A stretch of DNA of 64,000 nt from Anaeromyxobacter oryzisoli (lineage in GTDB: Bacteria > Myxococcota > Myxococcia > Myxococcales > Anaeromyxobacteraceae): contig NZ_JALCZA010000014.1 of NCBI RefSeq assembly GCF_022690765.1, positions 1 to 64,000 of the forward strand, given 5' to 3'. Each line of letters starts with the position of its first letter. The first letter of the stretch is position 1. The notes beneath the pieces were generated by a model, which saw nothing but the letters and a program-made list of their open reading frames with translations, was not told the DNA's origin and made no database searches. Positions 41,749 to 51,380 of this stretch are shown piece by piece. Position numbers and translations under genes: made by a program.

Positions 41749-43242
41749 ATGAAGCTCTCCTCCCTCCTCGCGGGCACCGGCGCCCATGGCGATCCCGGTA
41801 CGGACCCGGACGTCACCCGTGTCACCGGCGACTCGCGCGAGGTGATCCCGGGCGCCGTCTTCTTCGCGCTCCCCGGCGCGAAGCTGGACGGGCGGGCCTT
41901 CGCCGCCGAGGCGGCGCGGCATGGCGCGGTGGCGGTGGTCGCCGAGCGGGCGGTGGACTGCGCGCCGGCCCGGCTCCTCCTCGCGCCGTCGGCCCGCCGC
42001 GCGATGGCCGTGGCGGCGGCGAACTTCCACGGCCGGCCCGCGGACGCGATGACGGTCGCCGGGATCACGGGCACGAACGGGAAGACCACCGTCGCCTACC
42101 TCGTCGAGGCCTGCCTCGCCGAGGCCGCCGTGCCCGCCGGCGTCATCGGCACCGTCACCTGGCGCTGGCCCGGCGTGGACCGCCCCGCGAGCCACACCAC
42201 CCCGGAGTCCACCGCGATCCAGGCGGTGCTCGCCGAGATGCGCGCCGCCGGGACGCGCGCGGTGGTGATGGAGGTCTCGTCGCACGCGCTCGCGCAGGAG
42301 CGGGTCGCCGGAATGCGCTTCCAGGTGGCCGCGTTCACGAACCTCACGCGCGATCACCTCGACTACCACCGGGACATGGACGGCTACTTCGCCGCGAAGC
42401 GGCGCCTCTTCGCCGAGCACCTCGCCGAGGGCGGCCTCGCGGTCGTGAACGCCCGCGACCCCTGGGGCGCGCGGCTCGCCGACGAGCTCGGCCCCGGCCG
42501 GCGCGTGTGGCGCTATGGCACGCGGGCCGGCGACGCGCTCCGCGCCACCGGCGTCTCCACCGGCCTCGAAGGGATCCACGCCGCCTTCGAGACGCCGGCG
42601 GGCGCCCTCGCGATCCGCTCGCCCCTCGTCGGCGCGCACAACCTCGAGAACCTGCTCTGCGCGGCGGGCGTCGCGCTCGGGCTCGGCGTGGCGCCCGACG
42701 CCGTCTCCCGCGCGCTGTCCCGGTCGCACGGCGCGCCGGGCCGGCTCGAGCGGCTCGACGGGCGCGGCGTCTCCGCCTTCGTGGACTACGCCCACACCGA
42801 CGACGCCCTCGCCCGCGTCCTCGAGGCGCTCCGGTCGCTCTCCCCGCGGCGGCTGATCTGCGTCTTCGGCTGCGGCGGCGATCGCGACCACGGCAAGCGG
42901 CCGCTCATGGGGCGCGCCGCGGGGACCGCGGCGGACCTCGCCATCGTGACGAGCGACAACCCGCGCAGCGAGGACCCCGGCGCGATCATCGCCGACGTCC
43001 TCCCCGGCCTCGACGCCTCCGGCCGCGCGCGCCTCTCCGCGGACCAGGCCCGCGCCGGCGCCGCCGGCTACGTGGTCGAGCCGGACCGCCGGGCCGCCAT
43101 CGCCCTCGCCGTCGCCGCCGCGCGTCCGGGCGACGCCGTGCTGGTCGCGGGCAAGGGGCACGAGGAGTACCAGCTCGTGGGCGCCGAGCGGCGCCCGTTC
43201 TCGGATCGCGAGGAGGCCCGCCGGGCCCTCGGCAACGCATGA
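41749..43242 (+). CDS. murE: UDP-MurNAc-tripeptide synthetase (meso-diaminopimelate-adding) MurE
   Basis: A 497-residue Mur ligase that adds the third amino acid to UDP-MurNAc-L-Ala-D-Glu. The ATP loop is GTNGKTT (107-113). VMEVSSHALAQERV and NLTRDHLDYHRDM form the central domain, and FGCGGDRDHGKRPLM leads to the C-terminal domain. The selectivity motif is DNPR (403-406), which indicates meso-diaminopimelate and not lysine, as expected for a Gram-negative. The ATG at 41749 is favoured because the protein starts at the family's MKLSSLL; a TTG at 41725 is in frame. It overlaps murF by ATGA. Confidence 0.95.
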   Translation: MKLSSLLAGTGAHGDPGTDPDVTRVTGDSREVIPGAVFFALPGAKLDGRAFAAEAARHGAVAVVAERAVDCAPARLLLAPSARRAMAVAAANFHGRPADAMTVAGITGTNGKTTVAYLVEACLAEAAVPAGVIGTVTWRWPGVDRPASHTTPESTAIQAVLAEMRAAGTRAVVMEVSSHALAQERVAGMRFQVAAFTNLTRDHLDYHRDMDGYFAAKRRLFAEHLAEGGLAVVNARDPWGARLADELGPGRRVWRYGTRAGDALRATGVSTGLEGIHAAFETPAGALAIRSPLVGAHNLENLLCAAGVALGLGVAPDAVSRALSRSHGAPGRLERLDGRGVSAFVDYAHTDDALARVLEALRSLSPRRLICVFGCGGDRDHGKRPLMGRAAGTAADLAIVTSDNPRSEDPGAIIADVLPGLDASGRARLSADQARAGAAGYVVEPDRRAAIALAVAAARPGDAVLVAGKGHEEYQLVGAERRPFSDREEARRALGNA

Positions 43243-44633
43243 CCCTCCCGACGTTCACCCCCGACGAGCTCGCCGCCGCAACCGGCGGGCGCTGGATCGG
43301 CGCGCCGCCCGCGACGCTCGCCGGCGTCTCCACCGACACCCGCACCGTCGCCGCGGGCAACCTCTTCGTCGCCCTCCGCGGCGAGCGGTTCGACGCCCAC
43401 GACTACCTCGCCGAGGCGGCCGCGAAGGGCGCCGCCGCGGCGGTGGTCGCGGAGGCGTGGGCCGCGGCCGGCCGGACGCCGCCGCTCCCGGCCCTCGCGG
43501 TCCCCGACACCCTCGCCGCCCTCGGCGCGATCGCGCGCCTGCACCGGCGTCGCTTCTCGATCCCGTTCGTCGGCGTGACCGGCTCGAACGGGAAGACCAC
43601 CACCCGCGAGATGATCGCCGCGATCCTCGCGACGCGCGGGGGGGTGCTGAAGACCGAGGGCAACCTCAACAACGAGGTGGGCGTCCCGCTCACGCTGCTC
43701 CGCCTCGACGCCTCCCACGCGTCGGCGGTCATCGAGATGGGGATGAGCCACCCCGGCGAGATCGCGCGCCTCGCGGCGATCGCCGAGCCGCAGGTCGGGG
43801 TCGTGACGCTCGCCGCGCCCGCCCACCTCGAGGGGCTGGGCACCGTGGAGGCGGTGGCCGACGCGAAGGCCGAGCTGTACCAGGGGCTCCCCGACGGCGG
43901 GATCGCGGTGGCCAACGCCGACGACCCGCGGATGCTGAAGCGCGCGGTCGCCTCCGGGCGGCGGATGCTCACCTTCGCGAGCGGCCGCGGCCGCCGCGGC
44001 GACGTGGCCGTGCTCGAGATCCTCTCGCAGGGGGACGAGGGCCTCCGCTTCGTGCTCGGGATCGGGAACCGCGAGGTCCCCGTCCACATCCCCGCCCTCG
44101 TCGGCGCCCACAACGCCGCGAACGCCGCCGCTGCCGCCGCCGCCGCGATCGCGCTCGGCTGCACCGACCGCGAGATCGCGCGGGGGCTCGCCGCGGTGAA
44201 GCCGGTGGGCCGGCGGCTCCGGCTCGAGACGCTCGCCTCCGGGCTCCGGCTCCTGGACGACTGCTACAACGCGAACCCCGCCTCGATGTCGGCCGCGCTC
44301 CGGACCGTGGTCGCGCTCGCCGGCGGCGCCGGGGCCCGCCCCGTCGCGGTGCTCGGGGACATGCTCGAGCTCGGCGCCTTCGAGGCCGAGGCGCACCGCG
44401 CCCTCGGCGAGGAGGCCGCCCGCGCCGGGATCGCCCGGCTCGCCGCGTTCGGGCCGCGCGCCCGCGCCACCGCCGAGGCGGCCCGGGCGGCCGGCCTCGA
44501 GGCCTTCCACACCGAGGAGCCGGACGCGCTCGTCGCCTGGGCGCGCGCCGAGCTCCGTCCCTCCTCCGACGTCCTCCTCGTGAAGGGCAGCCGAGGCATG
44601 AAGCTCGAGCGGCTCGTCGAGGCGCTGCGCTAG
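43239..44633 (+). CDS. murF: UDP-MurNAc-pentapeptide synthetase MurF
   Basis: A 464-residue Mur ligase that adds D-Ala-D-Ala to the UDP-MurNAc-tripeptide. The N-terminal substrate domain contains GVSTDTRTVAAGNLFVAL, the ATP loop is GSNGKTTT (115-122), and NLNNEVGVPLTLL is characteristic of MurF. GMSHPGEI and DDCYNANPASM follow, the latter being the conserved C-terminal block. Length is normal. The ATG overlaps the murE stop (43239-43242), and the mraY ATG follows its TAG with no gap, so the three are translated as a tightly coupled set. Confidence 0.96.
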   Translation: MTLPTFTPDELAAATGGRWIGAPPATLAGVSTDTRTVAAGNLFVALRGERFDAHDYLAEAAAKGAAAAVVAEAWAAAGRTPPLPALAVPDTLAALGAIARLHRRRFSIPFVGVTGSNGKTTTREMIAAILATRGGVLKTEGNLNNEVGVPLTLLRLDASHASAVIEMGMSHPGEIARLAAIAEPQVGVVTLAAPAHLEGLGTVEAVADAKAELYQGLPDGGIAVANADDPRMLKRAVASGRRMLTFASGRGRRGDVAVLEILSQGDEGLRFVLGIGNREVPVHIPALVGAHNAANAAAAAAAAIALGCTDREIARGLAAVKPVGRRLRLETLASGLRLLDDCYNANPASMSAALRTVVALAGGAGARPVAVLGDMLELGAFEAEAHRALGEEAARAGIARLAAFGPRARATAEAARAAGLEAFHTEEPDALVAWARAELRPSSDVLLVKGSRGMKLERLVEALR

Positions 44634-45776
44634 ATGCTCTACCACCTCCTGTACCCGCTCGCGGGCCGCTTCACCCTCCTCAACGTCCTCCGCTACCCGT
44701 CCTTCCGCATCGTCGCGGCCGGCCTGGTCTCGATGATCATCGTGCTGCTGCTCGGTCCGCTCTTCATCGAGCGGATGCGGGTCCTCCAGTACGGCTCGAG
44801 CAACGTCCGCGAGGACACGCCCGAGGGGCACAAGAAGAAGGCCGGCACGCCGTCGATGGGCGGCGCGCTCATCCTGCTCGGGGTCACGGTCTCGACGCTG
44901 CTCTTCGCCGATCTCGCGAACCGGTTCGTCTGGGCGGCGCTCCTCGTCACGCTCGGCTACGGCGCCATCGGCTTCACGGACGACTGGCTCAAGATCTCCA
45001 AGCGCAACTCGAAGGGGCTCGCGGGGAAGAAGAAGCTCCTCTTCCAGCTCCTCGTCGTGGTGGTGGTCTACTACGCCGTCCTCTCCGACTGGCACTTCCA
45101 CGTCGAGCCCCGCTTCCCCTGGGTGTTCGTGGGCAGCTTCGTGGACCTCCACGTCACCCTGCCGTTCGTCCCGACCCGCCTCTTCGCCCCGAACCTCGGC
45201 TGGCTGTACCTGCCGTTCCTGGTGTTCGTGGTGATCGCCACCTCGAACGCGGTGAACCTCACCGACGGCCTCGACGGGCTCGCCATCGGACCGACCATCG
45301 TCTCGGCGATGACGTTCCTCGCCCTCTCGTACATCGCGGGCGCGACCATCGGCGGCTTCAGCCTCGCCGAGTACCTGCGCATCGCGTACATCCCCGGCGC
45401 CGAGGAGCTCGGCGTCCTCTGCGCGGCCATCTTCGGCGCGGGCGTGGCGTTCCTCTGGTACAACACGTACCCCGCGTCCTTGTTCATGGGCGACGTCGGC
45501 TCGCTCGCGCTGGGCGGCGCGCTCGGCATGCTCGCGGTCCTCACCAAGAACGAGGTCGCGAGCGCCATCCTGCACGGCGTCTTCCTCGCCGAGACGGTCA
45601 GCGTCATCCTGCAGGTCTGGTCGTTCAAGACCCGCGGCAAGCGCATCTTCCGGATGGCCCCGGTCCACCACCACTTCGAGCTCAAGGGGTGGGCGGAGCC
45701 GAAGATCATCGTCCGGTTCTGGATCATCTCGGTGATGCTCGCGCTCGTCGCGCTGCTCTCCATCAAGCTGAGGTAG
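44634..45776 (+). CDS. mraY: phospho-MurNAc-pentapeptide translocase MraY
   Basis: A 380-residue polytopic inner-membrane enzyme that transfers phospho-MurNAc-pentapeptide to undecaprenyl phosphate, making lipid I. About ten helices carry the catalytic motifs: FTDDWLKISKRNSKGL (Asp-Asp pair), NLTDGLDGLAIGP with the third acidic residue, and the HHHFELKGWAEPKI loop near the C-terminus. THRxKxGTPTMGG appears as EGHKKKAGTPSMGGALIL. Length is slightly above the E. coli enzyme (360) because of a longer loop near 150-180. The ATG is immediately after the murF stop. Confidence 0.97.
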   Translation: MLYHLLYPLAGRFTLLNVLRYPSFRIVAAGLVSMIIVLLLGPLFIERMRVLQYGSSNVREDTPEGHKKKAGTPSMGGALILLGVTVSTLLFADLANRFVWAALLVTLGYGAIGFTDDWLKISKRNSKGLAGKKKLLFQLLVVVVVYYAVLSDWHFHVEPRFPWVFVGSFVDLHVTLPFVPTRLFAPNLGWLYLPFLVFVVIATSNAVNLTDGLDGLAIGPTIVSAMTFLALSYIAGATIGGFSLAEYLRIAYIPGAEELGVLCAAIFGAGVAFLWYNTYPASLFMGDVGSLALGGALGMLAVLTKNEVASAILHGVFLAETVSVILQVWSFKTRGKRIFRMAPVHHHFELKGWAEPKIIVRFWIISVMLALVALLSIKLR

Positions 45777-45779
45777 CCC

Positions 45780-47168
45780 GTGTCGAACCCGGAGCTGAAG
45801 GGGCGGAAGGTCACCGTGGTCGGGCTCGCGCGGAGCGGCATCGCCGCCGCGCGGCTCTGCGCGCGGGAGGGCGCGAAGGTCACCGTCACCGACCGGCGCC
45901 CGGCCGCGGAGCTCGCGCCCGCCGTCGCCGCGCTCGGGCCCGAGGTCCGGCGCCGCCTGGGCGGCCACGACCTCGCCGACTTCGAGCAGGCGGACCTCGT
46001 CGTCGTCTCCCCGGGCGTCCCGCTCGCCAACCCCGAGCTCCGGGCGGCGCGGGCGCGCGGCGTGACGATCTGGGGCGAGATCGAGCTCGGGTGGCGGTTC
46101 CTGCCCCCCGGCACCCCCGTCGTCGGCGTCACCGGGACGAACGGCAAGTCCACCACCACCGCCCTGGTGGGCGCCCTCCTCTCCCGCGACCGCCGCACCT
46201 TCACGGGCGGGAACCTCGGCACGCCGCTGTGCGAGCACGTCCTCTCCGGCGCCCCGGCCGACGCCGTGGTCGTCGAGCTGTCCTCGTTCCAGCTCGAGGG
46301 GATCGACCGGTTCCGCGCGCGGGTGGCGGCCATCCTGAACGTCACGCCCGACCACCTCGACCGCTACCCGGACGTCGAGGCCTACGCCGCCGCGAAGGCC
46401 CGCCTCTTCGCGCGCCAGGAGCCCGGCGACGCGGCGATCGCGAACGCCCGCGACGACCGCGCGATGGCGATGGCCGGCGCCTCGCGCGGCGAGCGGTACA
46501 CGTTCGGCTTCGGCCCCGCGGCCCCCGGCGCCGCGCGCATGGAGGAGGGCGAGCCGGGCCCGGGCGGCGCCGCGATCTGGATCGCCCCGAACGGCGGCGC
46601 CCCCGAGCGCTACCTGCTCCGCAACCGCGCGCTGCGCGGCCGTCACAACCGCGAGAACGCGATGGCGGCGCTCCTCTGCGCGCGGCTCGTCGGCGTGCCC
46701 GGCGCCGCGGCGCAGGCCGGCCTCGACGCGTTCCCCGGGCTGCCGCACCGCCTCGAGCTGGTGTCGGAGCGGAACGGCGTCGAGTGGGTGAACGACTCGA
46801 AGGCCACCAACGTCGACTCGACCTACGTCGGCCTCGCCGCCTTCCCGGCGAGCACGCCGCGCGTGGTCCTGATCATGGGCGGGCACGGGAAGCGGGCGCC
46901 CTATGCGCCGCTCGCGCCCCTGTTCGCGGGGCGGGTGAAGGCCCTCCTCACCATCGGCGAGGACGCGCCGGCCATCGAGCGGGAGCTGGGCGGCCTCGCG
47001 CCCACCGAGTCGTGCGGCACGCTGGCGGGCGCCGCCCGGCGGGCGGCGGCCCTGGTGGGGCCGGGCGACGTGGTGCTCCTCTCCCCCGCGTGCTCCAGCT
47101 ACGATCAGTTCGCGAACTACGAGGAGCGCGGGGAGGCCTTCCGCCGCCTCGCGAGGGAGCACGCGTGA
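45780..47168 (+). CDS. murD: UDP-MurNAc-L-Ala:D-Glu ligase MurD
   Basis: A 462-residue Mur ligase that adds D-glutamate to UDP-MurNAc-L-Ala. VTVVGLARSGIAAARL is the N-terminal Rossmann-type UDP site, and SPGVPLANPEL follows. The ATP loop is GTNGKST (119-125), ELSSFQLEGIDRF and LNVTPDHLDRY are central, and NDSKATNVDST is the MurD signature; LLSPACSSYDQFANYEERG ends the protein. The GTG at 45780 starts 3 nt after mraY. It overlaps ftsW by GTGA (47165-47168). Confidence 0.97.
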   Translation: MSNPELKGRKVTVVGLARSGIAAARLCAREGAKVTVTDRRPAAELAPAVAALGPEVRRRLGGHDLADFEQADLVVVSPGVPLANPELRAARARGVTIWGEIELGWRFLPPGTPVVGVTGTNGKSTTTALVGALLSRDRRTFTGGNLGTPLCEHVLSGAPADAVVVELSSFQLEGIDRFRARVAAILNVTPDHLDRYPDVEAYAAAKARLFARQEPGDAAIANARDDRAMAMAGASRGERYTFGFGPAAPGAARMEEGEPGPGGAAIWIAPNGGAPERYLLRNRALRGRHNRENAMAALLCARLVGVPGAAAQAGLDAFPGLPHRLELVSERNGVEWVNDSKATNVDSTYVGLAAFPASTPRVVLIMGGHGKRAPYAPLAPLFAGRVKALLTIGEDAPAIERELGGLAPTESCGTLAGAARRAAALVGPGDVVLLSPACSSYDQFANYEERGEAFRRLAREHA

Positions 47169-48391
47169 GCACCCTCCGGCGGGTTCAGGGCGAGGGGCCT
47201 CCGGACGCGCCGCGCGAGGAGCCGCGCTTCGACCCCGTGCTGCTCGCCGCCGTCGTCGCCCTGGTCGCCGTGGGCTGCGTGATGGTCTACTCGGCGAGCG
47301 CCGTCGAGGCCGGGCGGCGGCTCGGCGACGAGTTCCACTACCTGAAGCGGCAGGCGTTCGCCGCCGCGATCGGCTTCGCCGCCCTCTTCGCCGCCCTCCG
47401 GGTCGGGTACCGCAAGGTCCTCGCCCTCGCCTACCCCGGCCTCCTCGCGAGCCTCCTCCTCCTGGTGGCGGTGATGCTCTTCGGCAAGACCGCGGGCGGC
47501 GCGCAGCGCTGGATCCCCCTCGGCCCGCTGAACCTGCAGCCGTCCGAGATCGCCAAGATCGCGCTCGTCCTGTACCTGGCGCGCTCCCTCGCGAGGAAGG
47601 GCGATCACGTCCGGACCTTCTCGATCGGCCTGCTGCCGCACCTCATCGTCACCTGCGCGATGGTCGGGCTCTGCCTCTGGCAGCGCGACCTCGGGACCGG
47701 CGTCATCCTCTTCCTGGTGATGTTCGCGATGCTGTTCACCGCCGGCGCCCGGGTCTCGTACCTGCTCGCCGCCGCGATCGTCGCGGCCCCCATCGCCTGG
47801 CACATCGTGAAGTCCACGCCGTACCGGTACGCCCGGTGGCTCGCCTTCCTCGATCCCGAGCAGTACAAGACCGGGGTGGGGTTCCAGCTCTGGGAGTCGC
47901 TCCTCGGCACCGCCAACGGCGGCTGGCTCGGCCAGGGGCTCGGCCAGGGCAAGGGGAAGCTCTTCTTCCTCCCCGCCGCCCACACCGACTTCATCGCGGC
48001 GGTGATCGCGGAGGAGACGGGGCTGCTCGGGATCCTCTTCCTCCTCGCGCTCCACGCGGTCGTCGTCTGGCGCGGGATCCGCGCCGCGCTCCGCGCCTCC
48101 GACGCGCTCGGCTGCTACGCCGCCGTGGGGCTCACGGTCCTCGTCGGCGCCCAGACCGCGGTGAACCTGATGGTCGTCTTCGGCCTCCTCCCCACCAAGG
48201 GGCTCACCCTCCCCTTCATCTCCTACGGCGGCAGCTCGCTCATCACGCTCCTCGCAGGGTGCGGGGTGCTCCTGTCCATCTCCGGCGAGCGCGGCGGGTT
48301 CCTGCGCCGCCTGCCCGCCGCGATCCGGATCGGCGCGCCCGTGGGCGGAGCCCCGCGGCTCGCGCCGGTGCGCGGTGGGGAGGCGCCATGA
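47165..48391 (+). CDS. ftsW: septal peptidoglycan polymerase FtsW (SEDS family)
   Basis: A 408-residue SEDS-family glycosyltransferase that polymerises lipid II at the septum with FtsI. Ten membrane helices are visible. The conserved blocks are VYSASA in the first helix, GGAQRWIPLGPLNLQPSEIAK, the catalytic loop with WESLLGTANGGWLGQGLG and AAHTDFIAAVIAEETG, and GLTLPFISYGGSSL near the end. Both termini are extended: about 22 polar residues before helix 1 and about 30 basic residues at the C-terminus. The GTG start overlaps the murD stop. A 223-nt repeat-filled gap follows before murG. Confidence 0.96.
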   Translation: MSTLRRVQGEGPPDAPREEPRFDPVLLAAVVALVAVGCVMVYSASAVEAGRRLGDEFHYLKRQAFAAAIGFAALFAALRVGYRKVLALAYPGLLASLLLLVAVMLFGKTAGGAQRWIPLGPLNLQPSEIAKIALVLYLARSLARKGDHVRTFSIGLLPHLIVTCAMVGLCLWQRDLGTGVILFLVMFAMLFTAGARVSYLLAAAIVAAPIAWHIVKSTPYRYARWLAFLDPEQYKTGVGFQLWESLLGTANGGWLGQGLGQGKGKLFFLPAAHTDFIAAVIAEETGLLGILFLLALHAVVVWRGIRAALRASDALGCYAAVGLTVLVGAQTAVNLMVVFGLLPTKGLTLPFISYGGSSLITLLAGCGVLLSISGERGGFLRRLPAAIRIGAPVGGAPRLAPVRGGEAP

Positions 48392-48404
48392 CGACGCGCT
48401 CGGC

Positions 48405-48605
48405 CGTACACGGGGTGGGGGCCCCGCGCAGCGGGAGAGGGGCGCAGCCCCTCACCGCGGGGACCTCGCGCGTCGTCGCGAAGCGAAGCGCGCGAGGTCA
48501 CGGGCCCCGCTTCGCGGGGTGGGGCGACATCCAGGCCGCGGGCGCCGAGCGCCCGCACGGGCTCCGCCTGCGGGGCGGGGCGGCACGCCCCGTGGAGATG
48601 GAGAA
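48405..48605. repeat. GC-rich hairpin-chain intergenic repeat, copy 2
   Basis: Nearly the whole ftsW-murG gap is made of short GC palindromes: GAGGGGCGCAGCCCCTC, a perfect 11-bp stem GACCTCGCGCG / CGCGCGAGGTC (48462-48472 with 48489-48499), CCCCGC-TTC-GCGGGG, and GGGCG-CCGAG-CGCCC. The 20 bases at 48502-48521 are identical to 27231-27250. The element leaves murG with only GGAGAAGGA as its local ribosome-binding sequence. Confidence 0.6.
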
Positions 48606-48614
48606 GGACATCGT

Positions 48615-49766
48615 ATGAGAATGCTGGTCGCCGGTGGCGGCACGGGAGGGCACGTGTTCCCGGGCGTCGCTCTCGCCGAGGAGGTGGTGACGCGTCACCC
48701 CGCGAACGACGCCATCTTCGTCGGGACGGCGCGCGGCCTCGAGGCGAAGATCGTCCCGCAGGCGGGCTTCCCGATCGAGCTCATCGAGGTGAAGGGGCTC
48801 AAGGGGAAGGGGCTGCTCGGCGCGCTGCTGAACCTGCTCCTCCTCCCTCGGGCGTTCCTCCAGTCCTGGCGGATCCTCAAACGCTGGCGGCCCGACGTGG
48901 TGGTCGGCGTTGGCGGCTACGCCTCCGGGCCGGTGGTCCTCGCCGCGTGGCTGATGCGGATCCCCACCGCGGTCCAGGAGCAGAACGCGATCGCCGGGTT
49001 CACCAACCGCGTCCTCGGGCGGTTCGTGAAGGCCGCCTTCACCGCCTTCCCCGAGGCGGCGGCGAGCTTCCCGCGCCGCAAGGTCTACCAGCTCGGCAAC
49101 CCCATCCGCCGCGTCCTCATGGAGAACTTCATGCGGCCGCGGGTGGACCACGACCGGCCGCGCCTCCTCGTCTTCGGCGGCTCGCAGGGCGCGCACGCCC
49201 TGAACATGCGCGTCGTCGAGGCGCTGCCGCACCTCGCCGATCTCCGCGAGGCCCTCCGGATCACGCACCAGACGGGCGCGCGCGACCGGGAGCAGGTCGA
49301 GAAGGGGTACCGCGCCTGCGGGTTCGAGCCGGACGTCCGCGAGTTCATCAGCGACATGAGCACGGCCTACGCCGAGTCGGACCTGGTGGTCTGCCGCGCC
49401 GGCGCGACGACCCTCGCCGAGCTGACCGTCTGCAAGAAGCCGTCGATCCTCGTGCCCTTCCCGGCCGCGGCGGACAACCACCAGGTGGTGAACGCGCGGA
49501 GCCTGGTGGACGCCGGCGCCGCGGTGATGATCGAGGAGCGGGAGCTCACCGGCGAGACGCTCGCCGCAGAGATCCGCGCGATCCTCGGCAGCCCCGAGCG
49601 CCGCGAGCAGATGGCGCGCGCGGCGGGGCGCCTCGGGAGCCCGCAGGCGGCGAAGGAGATCGCCGACGTCTGCATCGAGCTCGTGCGCCGCCGCTGGGGG
49701 TCGCCGTTCGGCCAGGCGCGCGAGCCCGGTCAGAAGCCCGATCGGCCGCCCGGCCTCGCGTCGTAG
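48615..49766 (+). CDS. murG: lipid II synthase MurG
   Basis: A 383-residue GT28 glycosyltransferase that adds GlcNAc to lipid I on the cytoplasmic membrane face. [17 protein letters not shown] (7-23) is the first G-loop, [10 protein letters not shown] the second, and [11 protein letters not shown] the third. [20 protein letters not shown] is the donor-sugar block and [17 protein letters not shown] closes the active site. MRM begins at 48615, with the ATG preceded by GGAGAAGGA. The last 25 residues are Arg/Pro-rich and beyond the fold. It follows the repeat-filled gap and is 14 nt upstream of murC. Confidence 0.97.
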   Translation: MRMLVAGGGTGGHVFPGVALAEEVVTRHPANDAIFVGTARGLEAKIVPQAGFPIELIEVKGLKGKGLLGALLNLLLLPRAFLQSWRILKRWRPDVVVGVGGYASGPVVLAAWLMRIPTAVQEQNAIAGFTNRVLGRFVKAAFTAFPEAAASFPRRKVYQLGNPIRRVLMENFMRPRVDHDRPRLLVFGGSQGAHALNMRVVEALPHLADLREALRITHQTGARDREQVEKGYRACGFEPDVREFISDMSTAYAESDLVVCRAGATTLAELTVCKKPSILVPFPAAADNHQVVNARSLVDAGAAVMIEERELTGETLAAEIRAILGSPERREQMARAAGRLGSPQAAKEIADVCIELVRRRWGSPFGQAREPGQKPDRPPGLAS

Positions 49767-49780
49767 GCGACCCTGGAGTA

Positions 49781-51166
49781 ATGAGAGCCATGAGCCTCTT
49801 CCGTTCCCGTCCCGCCAAGATCCACTTCGTGGGCGTCGGCGGCATCGGCATGAGCGGCATCGCCGAGGTGCTGCTGAACCTCGGCTACGCCGTCTCCGGC
49901 TCGGACCTCAAGGAGTCCGAGACCACCCGCCGCCTCGCGTCGCTCGGCGGCCGGATCGCGCGCGGCCACGCGGCCGGCAACGTGCAGGCGGTGGACGTGG
50001 TCGTCACCTCCTCCGCCGTCCGCCGCGACAACCCCGAGGTGATCGAGGCGCGCCGCAGGAAGATCCCGGTCATCCCCCGCGCGGAGATGCTCGCCGAGCT
50101 CATGCGGCTCAAGTACGGCGTCGCGATCGCCGGCTCGCACGGCAAGACCACCACCACCTCGATGGCGGCCCACCTCCTCGCGACCGCCGGGATGGACCCC
50201 ACCGCGGTCGTCGGCGGGAAGGTGAACGGGTTCGGCTCGAACGCCAAGCTCGGCGGGGGCGACTACATGGTGGTCGAGGCGGACGAGTCGGACGGCTCGT
50301 TCCTGCGGATCCCGCCGACGATCGCCATCGTCACGAACATCGACCCCGAGCACCTCGACCACTGGGGCACGCCCGAGGCGCTGCGGCGGGGCTTCGTGGA
50401 CTTCGTGAACCGCGTCCCGTTCTACGGGCTCGCGATCCTCTGCACCGACCACCCCACCGTCCAGTCGATGCTCCCGGAGGTGGAGAAGCGCGTCGTCACC
50501 TACGGGGTGAGCCACCAGGCCGACTACCGCGGCGACGGGATCCGGGTCTCCGGCCAGGCCGTCCGCTTCGAGGCCTTCCGCCGCGACGAGCCCCTCGGCA
50601 CCTTCGAGCTCAGCATGGTCGGCCGCCACAACGCCATGAACGCCCTGGCGGTGATCGCGCTCGGCGACGAGATGGGGATCCCCGCGGACGTGACCCGCCG
50701 CGCGCTCGCGACGTTCCAGGGCGTGCAGCGCCGGTTCACGGTGCGCGGCCAGGCGGGCGGCGTGACGGTCGTGGACGACTACGGCCATCACCCCGCCGAG
50801 GTGAAGGCGACGCTGCGGGGCGCGCGCGAGGCGTTCCAGCGCCGGGTGGTGTGCCTCTTCCAGCCGCACCGCTACACCCGCACCCGCGATCTGCTGCCCG
50901 AGTTCGCGAAGGCGTTCAACGACGCGGACGTGCTCCTCGTGACGGACGTCTACGCCGCGGGCGAGGACCCGATCCCGGGCGCCACCGCCGAGCACCTCGT
51001 CGAGGCGATCCGCGCCTGCGGCCACCGCGACGTGACCTACGTCCCACGCGGCGAGCTCGCCCGCGCCGCGCGCGCGCGGGTCCGGTCCGGCGATCTCGTG
51101 CTCACGCAGGGCGCCGGCGACATCACCGCGGTCGGGCCGGAGCTGCTGAAGCTCCTCGAGGCTTGA
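49781..51166 (+). CDS. murC: UDP-MurNAc:L-Ala ligase MurC
   Basis: A 461-residue Mur ligase that adds L-alanine to UDP-MurNAc. [18 protein letters not shown] is the N-terminal UDP site; GSHGKTTT (118-125) is the ATP loop; [11 protein letters not shown] and [12 protein letters not shown] form the central domain. [16 protein letters not shown] is the MurC signature and [12 protein letters not shown] follows. Two ATGs at 49781 and 49790 compete; GGAG lies immediately before the first, and the second would give a more normal spacing. It is followed by a 241-nt gap formed largely by repeat copy B. Confidence 0.97.
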   Translation: MRAMSLFRSRPAKIHFVGVGGIGMSGIAEVLLNLGYAVSGSDLKESETTRRLASLGGRIARGHAAGNVQAVDVVVTSSAVRRDNPEVIEARRRKIPVIPRAEMLAELMRLKYGVAIAGSHGKTTTTSMAAHLLATAGMDPTAVVGGKVNGFGSNAKLGGGDYMVVEADESDGSFLRIPPTIAIVTNIDPEHLDHWGTPEALRRGFVDFVNRVPFYGLAILCTDHPTVQSMLPEVEKRVVTYGVSHQADYRGDGIRVSGQAVRFEAFRRDEPLGTFELSMVGRHNAMNALAVIALGDEMGIPADVTRRALATFQGVQRRFTVRGQAGGVTVVDDYGHHPAEVKATLRGAREAFQRRVVCLFQPHRYTRTRDLLPEFAKAFNDADVLLVTDVYAAGEDPIPGATAEHLVEAIRACGHRDVTYVPRGELARAARARVRSGDLVLTQGAGDITAVGPELLKLLEA

Positions 51167-51186
51167 GGTCGAGCACCGGGGCGCCC

Positions 51187-51379
51187 CGTGATCCGTGCCC
51201 GTCACCGTCACCGGCTTCTCCGTGACCCGTGAACCGGGTCGCGTGGCCCGTGGCCCGGTTCCCGTGGTCCGACCGCGGCGTCGGATCACGGGCCAGGGGA
51301 CACGGGATACGGGAGGCGGGAGGCGGGAGGCGGGCACGGGGAACGGTGACGGTCACGGTGACGGGTACGGGTTCGCGTG
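51187..51379. repeat. about 190-bp palindromic intergenic repeat, copy B
   Basis: Left arm: GTGCCCGTCACCGTCACCGG then GTGACCCGTGAACCGG. Right arm: GGGGACACGGGATACGGG, three GGGAGGC units, then GGCACGGGGAACGGTGACGG and onward to GGTGACGGGTACGGG. The arms are roughly complementary, so the whole element can fold into a long imperfect hairpin. Closely related elements are at 53444-53612 (same orientation) and 63163-63348 (opposite orientation). Confidence 0.7.
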
Positions 51380-51380
51380 C

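Noticed and set aside
38025-42089. A 1,354-codon open frame on the minus strand across the dcw genes, and similar frames at 43068-47162 and 57125-61093 (-) and 43457-47164 (+)
   Set aside because: These are antisense or out-of-frame shadows produced by high GC content: Arg/Ala/Gly/Pro-rich, with no motifs, overlapping well-identified mur/fts genes. The frame at 43457 joins real ftsW only at its end.
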